Below are positions 52,201 to 63,596 of a DNA stretch of 64,000 nucleotides, piece after piece. A program made the translations under genes and the position numbers. A model generated the notes under the pieces. The model did no database searches. It worked only from the letters and a program-made list of their open reading frames with translations, and had not been told where the DNA came from. Source of the stretch: Eriocheir sinensis (taxonomy: Eukaryota > Arthropoda > Malacostraca > Decapoda > Varunidae); NCBI RefSeq assembly GCF_024679095.1, contig NC_066517.1, positions 22,466,040 to 22,530,039 of the forward strand, read 5' to 3'. Positions within the stretch are counted from its first letter, which is position 1. Each line of letters begins with the position of its first letter.

Positions 52201-54914
52201 CCGTGTTCAACAGCAGATGGAGTAAAACTGACGTGTTGCTACAATCGCACCTCACAGCTGACTGAATTGCGGGGCAGGTTGCGTGCCCTTGTCTTACCGG
52301 AAGCCAGTATTTTAACCAGACATTCCAGAATATTTTTTACAAGGTTTGAAGTGAGCTCCAATAGCAATTGCTAATTTCATTAAGTTATTTTGCTTAATGG
52401 CATATGTGTAGACATTATGACAAGTGATGAAAGGTGGCATATATTAATCTCACTTTATTTAGCAGTCATGCCTTTAGGGTAATTTACTAAAGAGTTAATT
52501 ACTAATGCAACCTCTGGGCAGTGAAGTATTGCCTTTATTGTGGAAAAGCTCAACCACCCAATTACCCACGGCTGCTCAGCTTCGCTTTCAGATCCCAGCC
52601 CACTTCCTAGACAACCCTTAACTCCTAACACTATATTAATTTTACTTATTTTCACACAAAAAAAGAGGGCATCTGAAACACATGCTGTATACCTTTGTTT
52701 TGAAGGAAGCTGAGAGAGGACTTCAGTTTTGAGCCTTCTTATCCAAACACAGGAGCGCAGGACTATCTGGAGTTCCTCTGTGTTGCTACTGCCTTTGAAC
52801 GACCAGCCCCAAGGGTCCTGTTTTCCTTCACAGTAGCGCAAACCATACTCCTTGAAACTAGAGATGTCAATAGATTATGCTACATTCCTATTCATATTTC
52901 AGGTGCTCCACCCAATCCTCGGCCAAACACAAGTATATGTGAAGATATAAAGAATTACAAGAGTACATTAAGCTTGCATCATCATCATCATCATCATCAC
53001 CCATTTCTAGTCCACGGCAAGACAGAGGCCTCTAACACTGTTCTCCTTTTCTCTCTGTTTGATGTTAATGTACTTAAGCACATACTCTAATTTCTGGGTT
53101 GCTACTGTCCCTTTGGTTGTCAATCTGTTCTCAGTTTTACTAATTATACACGACCTGCCCAAGTAAATTTCTCATTCTTAATAGTCATTAGAGTATCTTC
53201 ATCCTTGATTTGTTCTTTGATGATGTCTGCTTCCTGTCTCTCCTTTTTATACAAGATATTTTTCTCTCCATTCCTCTTTGTTCACTTTTCAGCTCTTCCT
53301 CTAAATAACTGGAGAGGAGCTAAGTTACTGTAATGGGTGTTAAGACTTGCAGCTTCTTCCTTTTTACACAGTACGTATTTTGAGATAACAAAGGAGTAAA
53401 GTGGAGAAAAAAAGTCAGCTTCTCCACGGGCCAGAACAAATAAGTGCTTTTTCATTGTTTTCAATACCCAGAGTTTCGTGATCCGCAAGTTTAGCGCTAT
53501 ACCTGCGGAACAAACCAAGCGCGAAACTCGGGTGGGTACTGTGCATTATTTTTTTCTCATTTTGGTGAAGGTTTGATCTTTATCTGTGAGGTGCTTGGCA
53601 GCCTCTACTTCCCTGAGCTGATTCATGCTTTCCCTCCACCTTCTATTCTTCTTTCCTTCCTCTCTTTCATAGATAAATATGATAACTAACTTTTATTTTA
53701 GTGGCAGCCTAATTGTATTACCATTATTATTATAATTACATATTCAGATGAGAAGCTGTGTTGTCAGCATGGTGCGGTGCCTCCGTGGTGCAATCGTTAG
53801 TGTCCCTAACCAAGAATTTGTGGGCCTGGGTTTGAATCCTACTCTGGGGAGGCAGTGTGCAGCCAACCCACATGTTTATCCTTCCTTCTGAGATAGATGA
53901 TAATGGGTAACTGGAGAAACCTGCTGAAGGTAAATTGTGCAAACCCAGATGTTACACTCGCCCTATGTCAGGTTAATAGGCTGGCGCCACTATAAAAATT
54001 GCCTGCGCCATGACGGGCTTGGGCCGACCATCTAGCCCCTGAAGAAAGCCTACCGGCGCTAAAGGCGGGGATTGGATGAAGATTAGCAGCTATAATGTTT
54101 TCTACCAATTTTATCCTTTTACCTTATTCTTGTGATTGAGAATCCAACTGCCTATGCATGATATCATCATTTACTTTCCATTTGCTCTCCTCCTCAATAA
54201 GTTTACCAAATGCTCACTTGAAGATTTCAAATATATTTGCATTAATTATATATTTTAAATTGTTTCATTCTTACCCTAACCTATTCATAAGCCAGGTTTT
54301 GTCATCTTCCTGTGTAGGTCTGTAGCAGTCACTCCGGGGTCACCAATTGTAGGTGTTTGTTCAAATAAATAACCCTGACGGATTTTGACTTTTCTATATC
54401 CGTGAACCAATTAGCATCAGACACTCACTAAACACCTACAATTGGTGACCCCGGAGTGACTGCTACACCTGGACCTAAATTTATCTCATTTGTAGCCATA
54501 ATTCATTGCCTGACAAAGCCAAACCCTTCCATAGAACACTCACTAGGGAAAGAGAGAAGGGTTGATGCTGCTGATCTGTGTGTACAGCTCCATGGGTCTG
54601 GAAAGGGCTGGGGTGCCACTCAGCATGATCAGTCTCTTCACTTTCTTCATGATGGGTGCTGCCGCCTTGTAGCGTGCTGATTTAAAGTTCTTGATCATGT
54701 GAGATTCATCCTGTTGGTGTAAATATAAATAGTAAAAAGAAAAGAAGATTCACATCTTTGAGGAGCCAATTGGACATCACTAAACACTTTAAACACTGAA
54801 AAATCTAAATAGTAGTACAGTTAATTAAGAGGAAATGGCAGAGTGGTCAAGGCATAGTCCCAAGTTCAAGTAAAATGCTAATATTCAATTGCCATTTTTT
54901 TTAAAAATGATAAC

Positions 54915-54973
<59 letters not shown>

Positions 54974-56381
54974 TAATAATAAATAATAATAATGGTATTA
55001 ATAACAATTATAATAACAATGGTTATATCATTAATAAAAATAATAATAATAATAATATTGGTAATAACAAAATTTGGTAATAAAATTATATATATAAAAA
55101 AATAATAATAATAATAATAATAATAGTAATAATAATAATATCAATGTTACAAAAAGAAATCCTGGAATGTCTACTCACAAAGATTGCAATGCCAAAGTTG
55201 TGGTGGCGGAGAGTGTCTGCCTTGCGGGAGAGCAGGTCATAGCTCACCACCACCACCTGAGCTTCCTCGTAGTTATTGTTCCCTGGAGTCATCACACATA
55301 TGTCCTGGTGACCGAGGAAGCTGACCCACCTAAGGATGCTCTCCTCCCACGAGTACCTGCCATATGAGGAATAAGTTTGTAAGTACAATAACCTCACTTG
55401 CCCCCCCCACCGCACCTTGGGGGAGGGACCTGACTCTCCGACTACGTGACCTGACTCTCCTACTACGTGACCTGACTCTCCTACTACGTGACCTGACTCA
55501 TACTACTTGACCTGTCGTTGGAAGGCCTCTTCTCCCCCAACTGATCCCCTCGTCTCTCTGCTGACATCACTTGAGACTTGGGTCCCGTGCTGAAGTATAG
55601 TTCCACACAGAAAAGACTACATGTATATACATGTATACATGTATATTTGATGACCTCCGCGACAACACTTGTGCGCCAATAATGTGCTTCGTTTTTCCCC
55701 TCCCACCTTCCAGTGGGAAATAAGGAAAAGCATTGTAGTCATCGATATCTATGAGGGTCATTATCCCTCAAAGCATATAAAAAACATCAGAAACCTTATC
55801 TATACATGTTGAAATTCTTATTAGTTTTACCAAAATGTGTAGACTGTGGGGCAAACACTGCGCCCCACACGGGAAACAATGCTGCACCCTGCCGTGTCTC
55901 CGCTAATGAAACTGTCTAAAATAATAACAAAAGAAAGCAACAGTTAACCAACTCATGAACACATGAAATATCTATAGCCTGTCACACTACTCGTGAGACC
56001 AAGTTGTGAGCAGAATTCTGGTAAATTAATAAAAAAAATGACAATATCAATTATCAGTACCTATTGATTTGGTTTAAATATTTAGAATAAAGAGATTTAG
56101 AGGTTGGTAAGGGTTGAAATTGTATTTGGCATATTGGTCCAAATCTTCAGTAATACAGTTTATTACATCTGCAAGGCTAATTTCCATCAAGAAACAATAC
56201 TTCCTTGTTATTATTATTATCATTACTATTACTACTACCCACGCACCGCATGGAGGAGGGCGTCACCACCAGTACTGGCCAATCGGGCTGGTAGTGACAG
56301 GCGATGGCCAGTGCTTGAATGGTCTTGCCGAGGCCCATCTCATCCGCCAGCATCACCCGCCCGCCGAGACTGATGCCAAAC
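46254..56381 (-). CDS. SMARCAL1: SMARCAL1-type annealing helicase (SNF2 family), partial
   Basis: Exons (minus): 56381-56247, 55356-55179, 54710-54544, 52857-52693, 51181-51035, 49794-49687, 49125-48951, 47416-47228 and 46334-46254, all GT-AG and in phase. SMARCAL1 rewinds RPA-bound DNA and remodels stalled replication forks in the nucleus. Visible motifs: Walker [16 protein letters not shown], Walker [101 protein letters not shown], then [21 protein letters not shown]...GSSN and WPLIQ...VL with the TADD start favour SMARCAL1 over ZRANB3. The HARP and RPA-binding exons are not seen upstream, and the last exon after KNESPKK is not found, so both ends are open. Nine exons are listed here. Confidence 0.93.
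46446..46784. mobile_element. piggyBac-type MITE, TTAA-flanked
   Basis: TTAA at 46446-46449 and 46781-46784 bound an element beginning CCCCTTCAACACGAGG and ending GTAGTGAAGGGG. GC-rich ends with CGTATACTGCATCC and GCATACAGCGTC flank an AT-rich middle. It lies in the SMARCAL1 intron before the exon at 46334. Confidence 0.65.
46786..46930 (+). repeat. Dispersed repeat, copy 1
   Basis: GTGTTTTCAATACCTTGAGTTTCGTGATCC and TTTAGCGCTATACC are also found at 53412-53565 in the same orientation with about 80 percent identity by eye. It is probably the end of a DNA transposon. Confidence 0.6.
47930..48640 (-). pseudogene. piggyBac-like element remnant
   Basis: The minus strand starts at TTAACCCTCTCGCGC (48638), with inverted GGATGCCAATGGCG and CGCCATAGGCGTCC units inside. 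An acidic frame follows near 48185: [20 protein letters not shown] and then [12 protein letters not shown]. Acidic N-termini of this kind open many piggyBac transposases, but the catalytic part is missing. It lies in a SMARCAL1 intron. Confidence 0.4.
48790..48895 (+). mobile_element. RTE-like LINE 3' tail
   Basis: AGGCTTTTGTCCTGCAGTAGAC followed by AATGGTTGATTATGATGA is the plus-strand version of the RTE tail seen inverted at 24790-24850. Confidence 0.5.
49858..50960 (+). pseudogene. CR1-like LINE pieces with a DNA transposon between
   Basis: At 49858-49912 the frame reads [15 protein letters not shown], the first reverse transcriptase motif. From 50240 there is upstream-type linker sequence: [58 protein letters not shown]. 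This order is opposite to a normal element, so two fragments are present. Between them (about 49905-50236) lies sequence ending GAGGTATGACTGTA, a mariner/pogo-type terminus. Confidence 0.65.
51246..51345. mobile_element. Possible pogo/Tigger-like end
   Basis: TACAGTAAAACCTTTCCTGTCCAGC and GGTGTGCTGAATAAGAGAAAATTTCAGATA resemble the ends of pogo/Tigger MITEs. The other end was not found. Confidence 0.3.
51753..51965 (-). pseudogene. LINE reverse transcriptase thumb fragment
   Basis: The frame gives [20 protein letters not shown] then [15 protein letters not shown]. The SFTYLG...GG block is the post-FADD segment of arthropod LINEs. No flanking RT motifs remain. SMARCAL1 intron. Confidence 0.7.
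52979..53060 (-). mobile_element. RTE-like LINE 3' tail with (ATC)n
   Basis: (ATC)7-like repeats followed by TAGTCCACGGCAAGACAGAGGCCTCTAACACTG form a diverged copy of the tail at 24790-24850. Confidence 0.5.
53412..53565 (+). repeat. Dispersed repeat, copy 2
   Basis: GTTTTCAATACCCAGAGTTTCGTGATCC and TTTAGCGCTATACC match copy 1 at 46786-46930. Confidence 0.6.
53765..54072 (+). mobile_element. tRNA-derived SINE, full-length
   Basis: The head GGTGCCTCCGTGGTGCAATCGTTAG (A-box-like) and GGGTTTGAATCCTAC (B-box-like) are followed by a body and the family tail: GGCGCCACTATAAA, TGCGCCATGACGGGC, GAAGAAAGCCTACCGGCGC. It has the same organisation as 11480-11840 in the other orientation. Confidence 0.75.
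54321..54467. mobile_element. Palindromic element with 38-bp perfect arms
   Basis: Arms 54321-54358 and 54430-54467 are exact inverted copies with a 71-bp non-palindromic loop. The arms contain CACCAATTGTAGGTGTTT. The outer part TTGGTGACCCCGG resembles a primer-binding site and TGTAGGTG...CACCTACA the ends of a short LTR, as seen in Gypsy elements, but with a primer-binding-like sequence on both sides in opposite orientation. Confidence 0.7.
54907..55140. repeat. (AAT)n repeat, interrupted
   Basis: AAT units from 54907 to about 54990, then interrupted AAT/AAC units to about 55140, lying 40 bp beyond the donor of the SMARCAL1 exon ending at 55179. Confidence 0.9.
55427..55512. repeat. 21-bp tandem repeat, 4 copies
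   Basis: GACCTGACTCTCCTACTACGT starts at 55427, 55448, 55469 and 55490; the last copy is diverged. It lies about 70 bp outside the acceptor of the SMARCAL1 exon at 55356. Confidence 0.85.
55790..56246 (-). other. SMARCAL1 intron part, no other feature seen
   Basis: AT-rich intron sequence between the tandem repeat and the exon ending at 56247. Nothing recognised. Confidence 0.45.
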
Positions 56382-56498
56382 CTGAAACATCATCATAATC
56401 AGCAGTGGCAATAGGCGCACCCAACATCACCAAATGTGGGGTAAAAACTTGGCAGAGGGACTTTTTGTGCCTTGAGTGGCGATAATGGGCTAAAGAGT

Positions 56499-56654
56499 AG
56501 GGCTGGCAGGTACCAGCTATACGGTACGGTACCGGTACCAGACTGCTCGGTACCGGTACCGATACTGACCACTCGCTCTTGATGTGCCTCAATCCTTCCT
56601 CACACGAGTGAGAGGCTGAGACTGAGTGCGTGAGTGGATATCTCGGTGATATGG

Positions 56655-56698
<44 letters not shown>

Positions 56699-57066
56699 GA
56701 ATGAAGTGAATATTTATTTTTTCGATAAAAAAATTAGCATATATAGTTATGATGGATGGATTCAAAGTCTAATAACAATAACAGTATATATTAGCAAACC
56801 TTTAAAAAAATCGGACATGAAGAATTATCTAATAGATAAGTTTAAAAAATAATGGAGGCGGGAGGGAGGATGGAAACAAGGTAGGACAACATGGCGGGAA
56901 GACTCCACAGCCAGGCATGGCGGGCCAGCGTGTCACTATAAGCGCCGGTATTGGGAATCCAACCGGTACTAGTAGCGGTAATGGTACCGTTAGGGTTCCG
57001 ATACTTTAACGGTAACCGCAGTGCCGAGATACTACTCAGTACTGACCAGTGCCGAGTAATACCGAA
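56499..57066. mobile_element. GGTACC-rich inverted-repeat element, probably hAT-like
   Basis: The left end GGGCTGGCAGGTACC is followed by ACGGTACGGTACCGGTACC and CGGTACCGGTACCG. The right part (56940-57066) has GCCGGTATTGG, AACCGGTACTAG, AATGGTACCG, CGGTAACCG and GCCGAGTAATACCG in inverted sense. Dense GGTACC subterminal motifs with a GGGCTGG start are common in hAT MITEs. The right terminus is not clear. Confidence 0.4.
56659..56696. repeat. (TC)n microsatellite
   Basis: 38 bases of TC dinucleotides inside the GGTACC-rich element. Confidence 0.95.
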
Positions 57067-57356
57067 ATAATGGCACAAAACTTGTGTAAACAAATAAATT
57101 GAGGCTACACCAAATTCTTCTTCACCACCATTGTAGCGCGAGCATGTAACAAACTCCCGCCTTCGGTGGTCCAGTGCAGTACGATTAATTCATTTAAAAA
57201 ACAGCTCGGCCGTCACTTTCTTCAACTTGATATTCACTAAAAGTAGCAATGCAAAGCCTTGGTGACAATAAATTTATTACGATCTCACTTAGGTTAAAGG
57301 ACAGACCACCAAGTCTGCACCATAGGATCTGTGTGACATGAATATCTATATATGTA

Positions 57357-57361
<5 letters not shown>
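57067..57361. other. No gene recognised; weak RT-like C-terminus
   Basis: 57130-57240 reads ATTVARACNKLPPSVVQCST and then FKKQLGRHFLQL, reminiscent of the C-terminal WNxLP...F+ end of LINE reverse transcriptases (VxxWNSLP...SFK). Possibly a LINE end on the plus strand. Confidence 0.4.

Positions 57362-57411
<50 letters not shown>
57362..57411. repeat. (TC)n microsatellite
   Basis: 50 bases of TC dinucleotides. Confidence 0.95.
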
Positions 57412-57412
<1 letters not shown>

Positions 57413-57690
57413 ACCTGTAGATCCCACCACACGCCACATTCTCTAGGATTTAGGACACATGCAACCCAACTTTTACCTTCTAGAAAACCCCAACGTTATA
57501 TTACACAGCCTGCTGAGTCCATTTAATCATTCGTAGGTACTGAAAAATAACAACGATTCTATTTCTACTTGAGGTTACTTATCAACTAATGATTCTAACT
57601 AAAAATAATATAAAGGAAAACCTGAAAACAAAAATAGTAGATGAAAAGCACGAACCCCAGCAGCAAGTTAAATACTGCCAAAGCAACAAG

Positions 57691-57803
<113 letters not shown>

Positions 57804-57898
57804 CACGATAATAATACAGCAAAGTGAGTTTAATGTGATTATGACAGCGGAGTCAAGAATATATGCGCGTGCTCCAAAAAGTTGAAAAAGTTGAAGGT

Positions 57899-58046
<148 letters not shown>

Positions 58047-58117
58047 CCCCCACCACCACCCCTCCTTTTAAGACCAGGATTATCGCAGTTGGATGACGAG
58101 TAAATATCAACAAAAAT

Positions 58118-58337
<220 letters not shown>

Positions 58338-58530
58338 CAGTATAACAACAGTAAAAGTTAAATTACCCACGGAGCTAAAAACTGCTGGGTTAATACGAGT
58401 TCGTCTGGAGTAATAACAGGTAGGGTTGGCCAGGTAATCCCTCAGGTAAGAAGGTCATTATGTGCTGTTCCTTTGTCTTTTGCTGCTATCCTACACGTGT
58501 TGACCTTGGGAATGTGTTAAGTACAGTGAC

Positions 58531-58870
58531 ATGGATAGGAAGGGGAGGGAAGGGAAGAAGAAGGAGGGAGAGGGAAGAGATAAAAAAAGGAAAGAAAAGG
58601 AAGGAAGGAATGGAAGGGAAGCAAGGATAGGGACGAGAAGGGAAGAAGGAGGGAGAGGGAAGAGAGAAAAAGAAAGAAAAGGAAGGAAGGGGAGGGACGG
58701 GAGAGGAAAGAGAAAAAAGGAAAGAAAAGGAAGGAAGGAATGGAAGGGAAACAAGGAGAGGGAAGTGGTGGGAAGAAGAAAGGAAAAAGAATGAATGCAG
58801 GAAGAAAAAAACAAAAGGAAAGTGAAGGGAAATGGAACCAACTGAATTAAGAAAGGATGAAAGAAAAAAA
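58531..58870. repeat. Polypurine (GGAAGG) tract
   Basis: Nearly all A and G on the plus strand, with imperfect longer-range repeats of AGGAAGGAATGGAAGGGAA (about 58600 and 58730). Confidence 0.9.
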
Positions 58871-58971
58871 AAGATGTAAGGAGAGGCAACCTTATTCCAA
58901 GTTCAATTTCAGATCTTAACCTCCCCCCAACACACACACACACACACATACTAAGACAGGTAGTTTTATTT

Positions 58972-59168
<197 letters not shown>

Positions 59169-59584
59169 CACCACCCTACACATCATGGCTATCAGTCACG
59201 CATATGTGTAAAATTCACCATGGTCTGACCTCACGATGGACTCGCAATCGGCAGCCAGTACTCTCCCTTACTTCACATCGACACACACCGGGGAGGCGGG
59301 ACTCAAGGGCCATATTCTTAAACATTTCGGCGCCCAACAACACGTAATTTACTTGGCTTTCGTGGGAGTTAAGGGCAATTCCAGGGGTAGGTATATGACC
59401 CTGGTGGTAGTCTGAGCCTTCTTCTGTACCGTGGACCTAAAAGAACACTCATTAGAACTCGATTAACCTCCTTTTTGGCCTTTGGAAATAGTTGGTGTGA
59501 GGGGTGGGAGCATCTGACAATACCAACCTCAACCCTCAACTAACACACGGTACCTATGCACTGCTGCGTGGACAGAGAGAGCAA

Positions 59585-59668
59585 AAATCAAAGGAGATTG
59601 CCCGTCCGTTTTCACTTCGCCCGGGTCTTTGTAGCGAGGCGAATGCACTAACCACTGCACTACGGAGA

Positions 59669-59670
<2 letters not shown>
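59585..59670 (-). mobile_element. Possible SINE head, inverted
   Basis: On the minus strand TCCGTAGTGCAGTGGTTAGTGC is A-box-like, followed by ACAAAGACCCGGGCGAAG in place of a clear B box. Confidence 0.4.

Positions 59671-59723
<53 letters not shown>
59671..59723. repeat. (GT)n microsatellite
   Basis: 53 bases of GT dinucleotides directly after the SINE-like head. Confidence 0.95.
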
Positions 59724-59726
<3 letters not shown>

Positions 59727-59874
59727 AAAAGGAAAGACAAACACAATATGGACTGCAGTAATGGAAGCAAAACTAATCACAAACTGTCGCTATTAACAAA
59801 AACCAAACTGATGAGACAGCATGAGATTAATATAAACATAAACCTCAAAGTATACAGGCGATGAATGAATAAGA

Positions 59875-60260
59875 GGGAAGAAAAGGAGGAGAAAGCGAAG
59901 GAGGAAGAAGACAGGGGAGCAAGGACAAGTTAGGGGAGGCATGTTTGTGGTCGAGAAGGGAGTGTTAGTTAAAGAAGGGTGGGGAGAAAAAAGGGGAAGG
60001 GAAGCAGAAACAAGGTGAGGGATAGTTGAGGGAGGGGAGTTAAGGGGAGGCAGGGAGGTGGGTGAGAGAGGTTAAGGGGAAGGGAGTGGGTGACGGAACT
60101 TATGGGGGAAGGGGAAGAAGGGAGGTGGGTGAGGGAGGGAGGAAGGGAGGAAGAGGGGAGAAGAGGTGAGGGCAAAGGACGGGAGGGGAGGGAGGGAGGC
60201 AGGGAGGCAAAATAAGTGGGTTACCTAGGAAGGGGAGAGAGGGAGAGGCAAGGAGTAGGG
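59875..60260. repeat. Polypurine (GGGAGG) tract
   Basis: Almost all G and A on the plus strand, with GGGAGG, GGTGAGG and AAGGGG units. Confidence 0.85.
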
Positions 60261-61635
60261 GAGGTGAGGTGAGGGGGCGGGGCGTGTTGTGGGTGGCACT
60301 GGCATGGTATAGCAGTCTTTCCTCCGTGCTCAGCTGGACACTACCACCGCCCGTTGCACCTGCCAGAACCCTCTACCTGGCCCCCCTCAACACACTCATT
60401 AGTCCGTAACTCACCTGTACTGAAGCTAACCTGGCGTGCTGCACCTTGTCTCGCCTCGCCTCACCTGTGTAACCTAATTCACCTGGGTACGTTTTGCAGT
60501 AACACAATTATCTCAGTATTCACGATTCGCTGTTTAAACTCGCTTTGACAATCGTGGGAACAGACGTCGCTTACAATCATGAACAACACTCGTCTTAATA
60601 ATCGCGTGAAGAAAACTTGCCTGACTGAACAGAAAAAAAGTAATAAAACACGGCTCGGTACGTTTTGCAGTGTAATCTTAATCGCGTGGACTGAACAGAA
60701 AAAAAGTAATAAAATACGCCTTGGTACGTTTTGCAGTGTGGCGTACTTTACAGAAATAAATTAAACTCACAATTCACAGCTCTAACTCACCTCAAAACAC
60801 GCGACGGTACTTGACGGTGGAAAATCAACAAAAAGCAATCTACCGCACTTCTTTCAGTGTGGCTAAACTACCAGAATTGAACCCAACTCGTCACTCAGTG
60901 TTAACACCTGTCTTTCACAACTGTGATGAAAATAACCTGCGCCTGACTGGACAAATAAGACTATATGATGGCGCAAGCCTTGATTTCGTTGTGCAGTGTG
61001 ACTTATGAACCAGAATATACTTGAGCTCGCTACTCGCTGTTTGGAAATCGCCTCCGCAACTGCTGTGAACTAAACACTGGCTTCACTGATCACGAACTAG
61101 CACAAAAATTATTACAAATTCAGAATTTACTGGTTGATCATTGCAAAAAATGGCTATATAAAAAAGAAAATTTATTGTGAAAAAAAAATGGAATTCGAAT
61201 GAGAGAAAAAAAAGTATCACGCAGGGAGGGGAAGAATGCTCGGTAAACAAAATTAGAGTATAATTTAGAGTATAAATAAACATGATATCGATGTCTTATA
61301 TATATAAAGGATACAAAATACTGAGTAAAATTATATCTGCCGTGATAAACAGCAAGTTCAAGGTGCTGAAAATTAAATAAACTCGCTTTTATGATGAAAA
61401 AAAATTGCAGGACGGACTGAAAGTACAACGAACCCAGCGTTGCCAAACTATCGTACTCATCGCATTGTATTTTCGTAGCTTCGGACCGATAACTATGGAA
61501 AAAAAAGAGCATCAATAAATAACAGCTTTAACGCAAACTTTAATTTTCTATCGTTATTTGTGCAGGGACGAGAGTTTGAGGCTTAAAAATGATAAATACA
61601 ATGTGGTGAATACGATAATATGGCAACGCTGAACG
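60261..61635. other. No gene recognised; short internal repeats
   Basis: GGTACGTTTTGCAGT occurs at about 60486, 60657 and 60724, the latter two within a 67-bp direct repeat that includes ACTGAACAGAAAAAAAGTAAT. The rest is AT-rich. No HARP-domain exon was found on the minus strand. Confidence 0.5.
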
Positions 61636-61639
61636 AACC

Positions 61640-62080
61640 TCGAACACCAGGATAAAAAAAAAAGCACGAAACAACTGGCCGGGAGGAAAAAAAGCGACAT
61701 TAACAAAAAAAAAGGAACACACAGCGGCAGAACAGAAAAACACAACTCCGGAAAGAATATAATCTACTTAATTTACTAACTAACTCGACCACCAGGATAA
61801 AAAAAACACGAAAAAAGTTATGGGGAGGAAAAAAGAGACACTAACAAAAAAAGGAACACACAGCAGCAGAACACACACAAAAAAACAGCTCCGAAAAGAA
61901 TATAATCTACTTAATTTACTAACTAACCGAGACCACCAGGCTAAAAAAAAACACGAAGCAACTGACCGGGAATAAAAAAAGCGGCACTGACAAAAAAAGG
62001 AACATACAGCAGCAGAACAGAAAAAAAACAGCTCCCAAAAGAATATAATCTATTTAACTTACTAACTAACCGAGACCATA
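61640..62080. repeat. Tandem repeat, about 144 bp, 3 copies
   Basis: Each copy holds ACCACCAGGATAAAAAAA, AGGAACACACAGCAGCAGAAC and GAATATAATCTACTTAATTT. Copies start near 61645, 61790 and 61934. Confidence 0.85.
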
Positions 62081-62117
62081 CGTAAGGCGGCGCGTTGCTT
62101 CACTCACAGGTCGCCTC

Positions 62118-62120
<3 letters not shown>

Positions 62121-62190
<70 letters not shown>
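62121..62190. repeat. (GA)n microsatellite
   Basis: 70 bases of GA dinucleotides that run straight into the first satellite unit. Confidence 0.97.
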
Positions 62191-62192
<2 letters not shown>

Positions 62193-63455
62193 CGAAGTTA
62201 TATCCATGAACTTGATTTGATAACAGTGAATAACAGAATTAATAAGACGACACTAAACTCGAATCCACTAACGTTATCTGAATTAAAATCAAGCTGGATA
62301 CGGAGACGAACGAACCTTAGCCTGGCAACACAAAGACTGAGAGAGAGACCCGAAGTTATATCCATGAACTTGATTTGATAGTCGTGCATAACAGAATTAA
62401 CTTAAGACAACACTAAACTCGAATCCACTAACGTTATCTGAATTAAAATGAAGCTGGATACGGAGACGAACTGGCGACATGGCCTGGCAACACAAAGACT
62501 GAGAGAGAGACCCGAAGTTATATCCATGAACTTCATTTGATAGTAGTGAATGACAATTAATTTAAGACAACACTGAACTCGAATCCACTAACGTTATCTG
62601 AATTAAAATGAAGCTGGATACGGAGACGAACTGGCGACATGGCCTGGCGACACAAAGACTGAGAGACACCCGAAGTTATATCCATGAACTTGATTTGATA
62701 GTAGTGAATAACATAATTAATTTAAGACTACACTAAACTCGAATCCACTAACGTTATCTGAATTAAAATCAAGCTGGATACGGAGACGAACTGGCGACAT
62801 GGCCTGGCAACACAAAGACTGAGAGAGAGACCCGAAGTTATATCCATGAACTTGATGAGATAGTAGTGAATAACAATTAACTTAAGAGTACACTAAACTC
62901 GAATCGACTAACGTTATCTGAATTAAAATCAAGCTGGATACGGAGACGAACTGGCGACATGGCCTGGCGACACAAAGACTGAGAGAGAGACCCGAAGTTA
63001 TATCCATGAACTTGATTTGATAACAGTGAATAACAGAATTAATTTAAGACTACACTAAACTCGAATCTACTAACGTTATCTGAATTAAAATCAAGCTGGA
63101 TACGGAGACGAATGAACCTTAGCCTGGCGACACACAAAGACTGAGAGAGAGACCCGAAGTTTTATAATTGGACTTCATTTGATAGTAGTGAATGACAATT
63201 AATTTAAGACAACACTAAACTCGAATCCACTAACATTATCTGAATTAAAATGAAGCTGGTACGGAGACGAACTGGCGACATGGCCTGGCGACACAAAGAC
63301 TGAGAGAGAGACCCGAAGTTATATCCATGAACTTGATGAGATAGTAGTGAATAACAATTAACTTAAGAGTACACTAAACTCGAATCCACTAACGTTATCT
63401 GAATTAAAATCAAGCTGGATACGGAGACGAACCTAAGCCTGGCGACACACAAAGA
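62191..63455. repeat. Satellite-like tandem array, about 160 bp, 8 copies
   Basis: CCCGAAGTTATATCCATGAA begins the unit at 62191, 62349, 62511, 62669, 62831, 62991, 63153 and 63312, giving periods of 158-162 bp. Each unit also has CTCGAATCCACTAACGTTAT and AAGCTGGATACGGAGACGAA and ends in GACTGAGAGAGA. Two end variants alternate (CTGGCGACATGGCCTGGC or CGAACCTTAGCCTGGC). Confidence 0.95.
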
Positions 63456-63596
63456 TTGCCTCACGTGGTCACAGCCAAACCTTAAGTGGCCATGGAAAGG
63501 ACAACACACCTGCCCGCCCTTAACAGACACCTGAGACACAATCATTATCAGTAAGTGTCGTTGACGAAGTGTGAGGTGTGTGGATTTTTTTTCTTT

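Noticed and set aside
46254..56381. ZRANB3 instead of SMARCAL1
   Set aside because: [11 protein letters not shown] and [23 protein letters not shown] follow SMARCAL1. ZRANB3 differs at both places and has extra C-terminal domains.
62191..63455. CRISPR-like array
   Set aside because: Units are about 160 bp with no unique spacers, in a eukaryotic genome. It is a tandem satellite.
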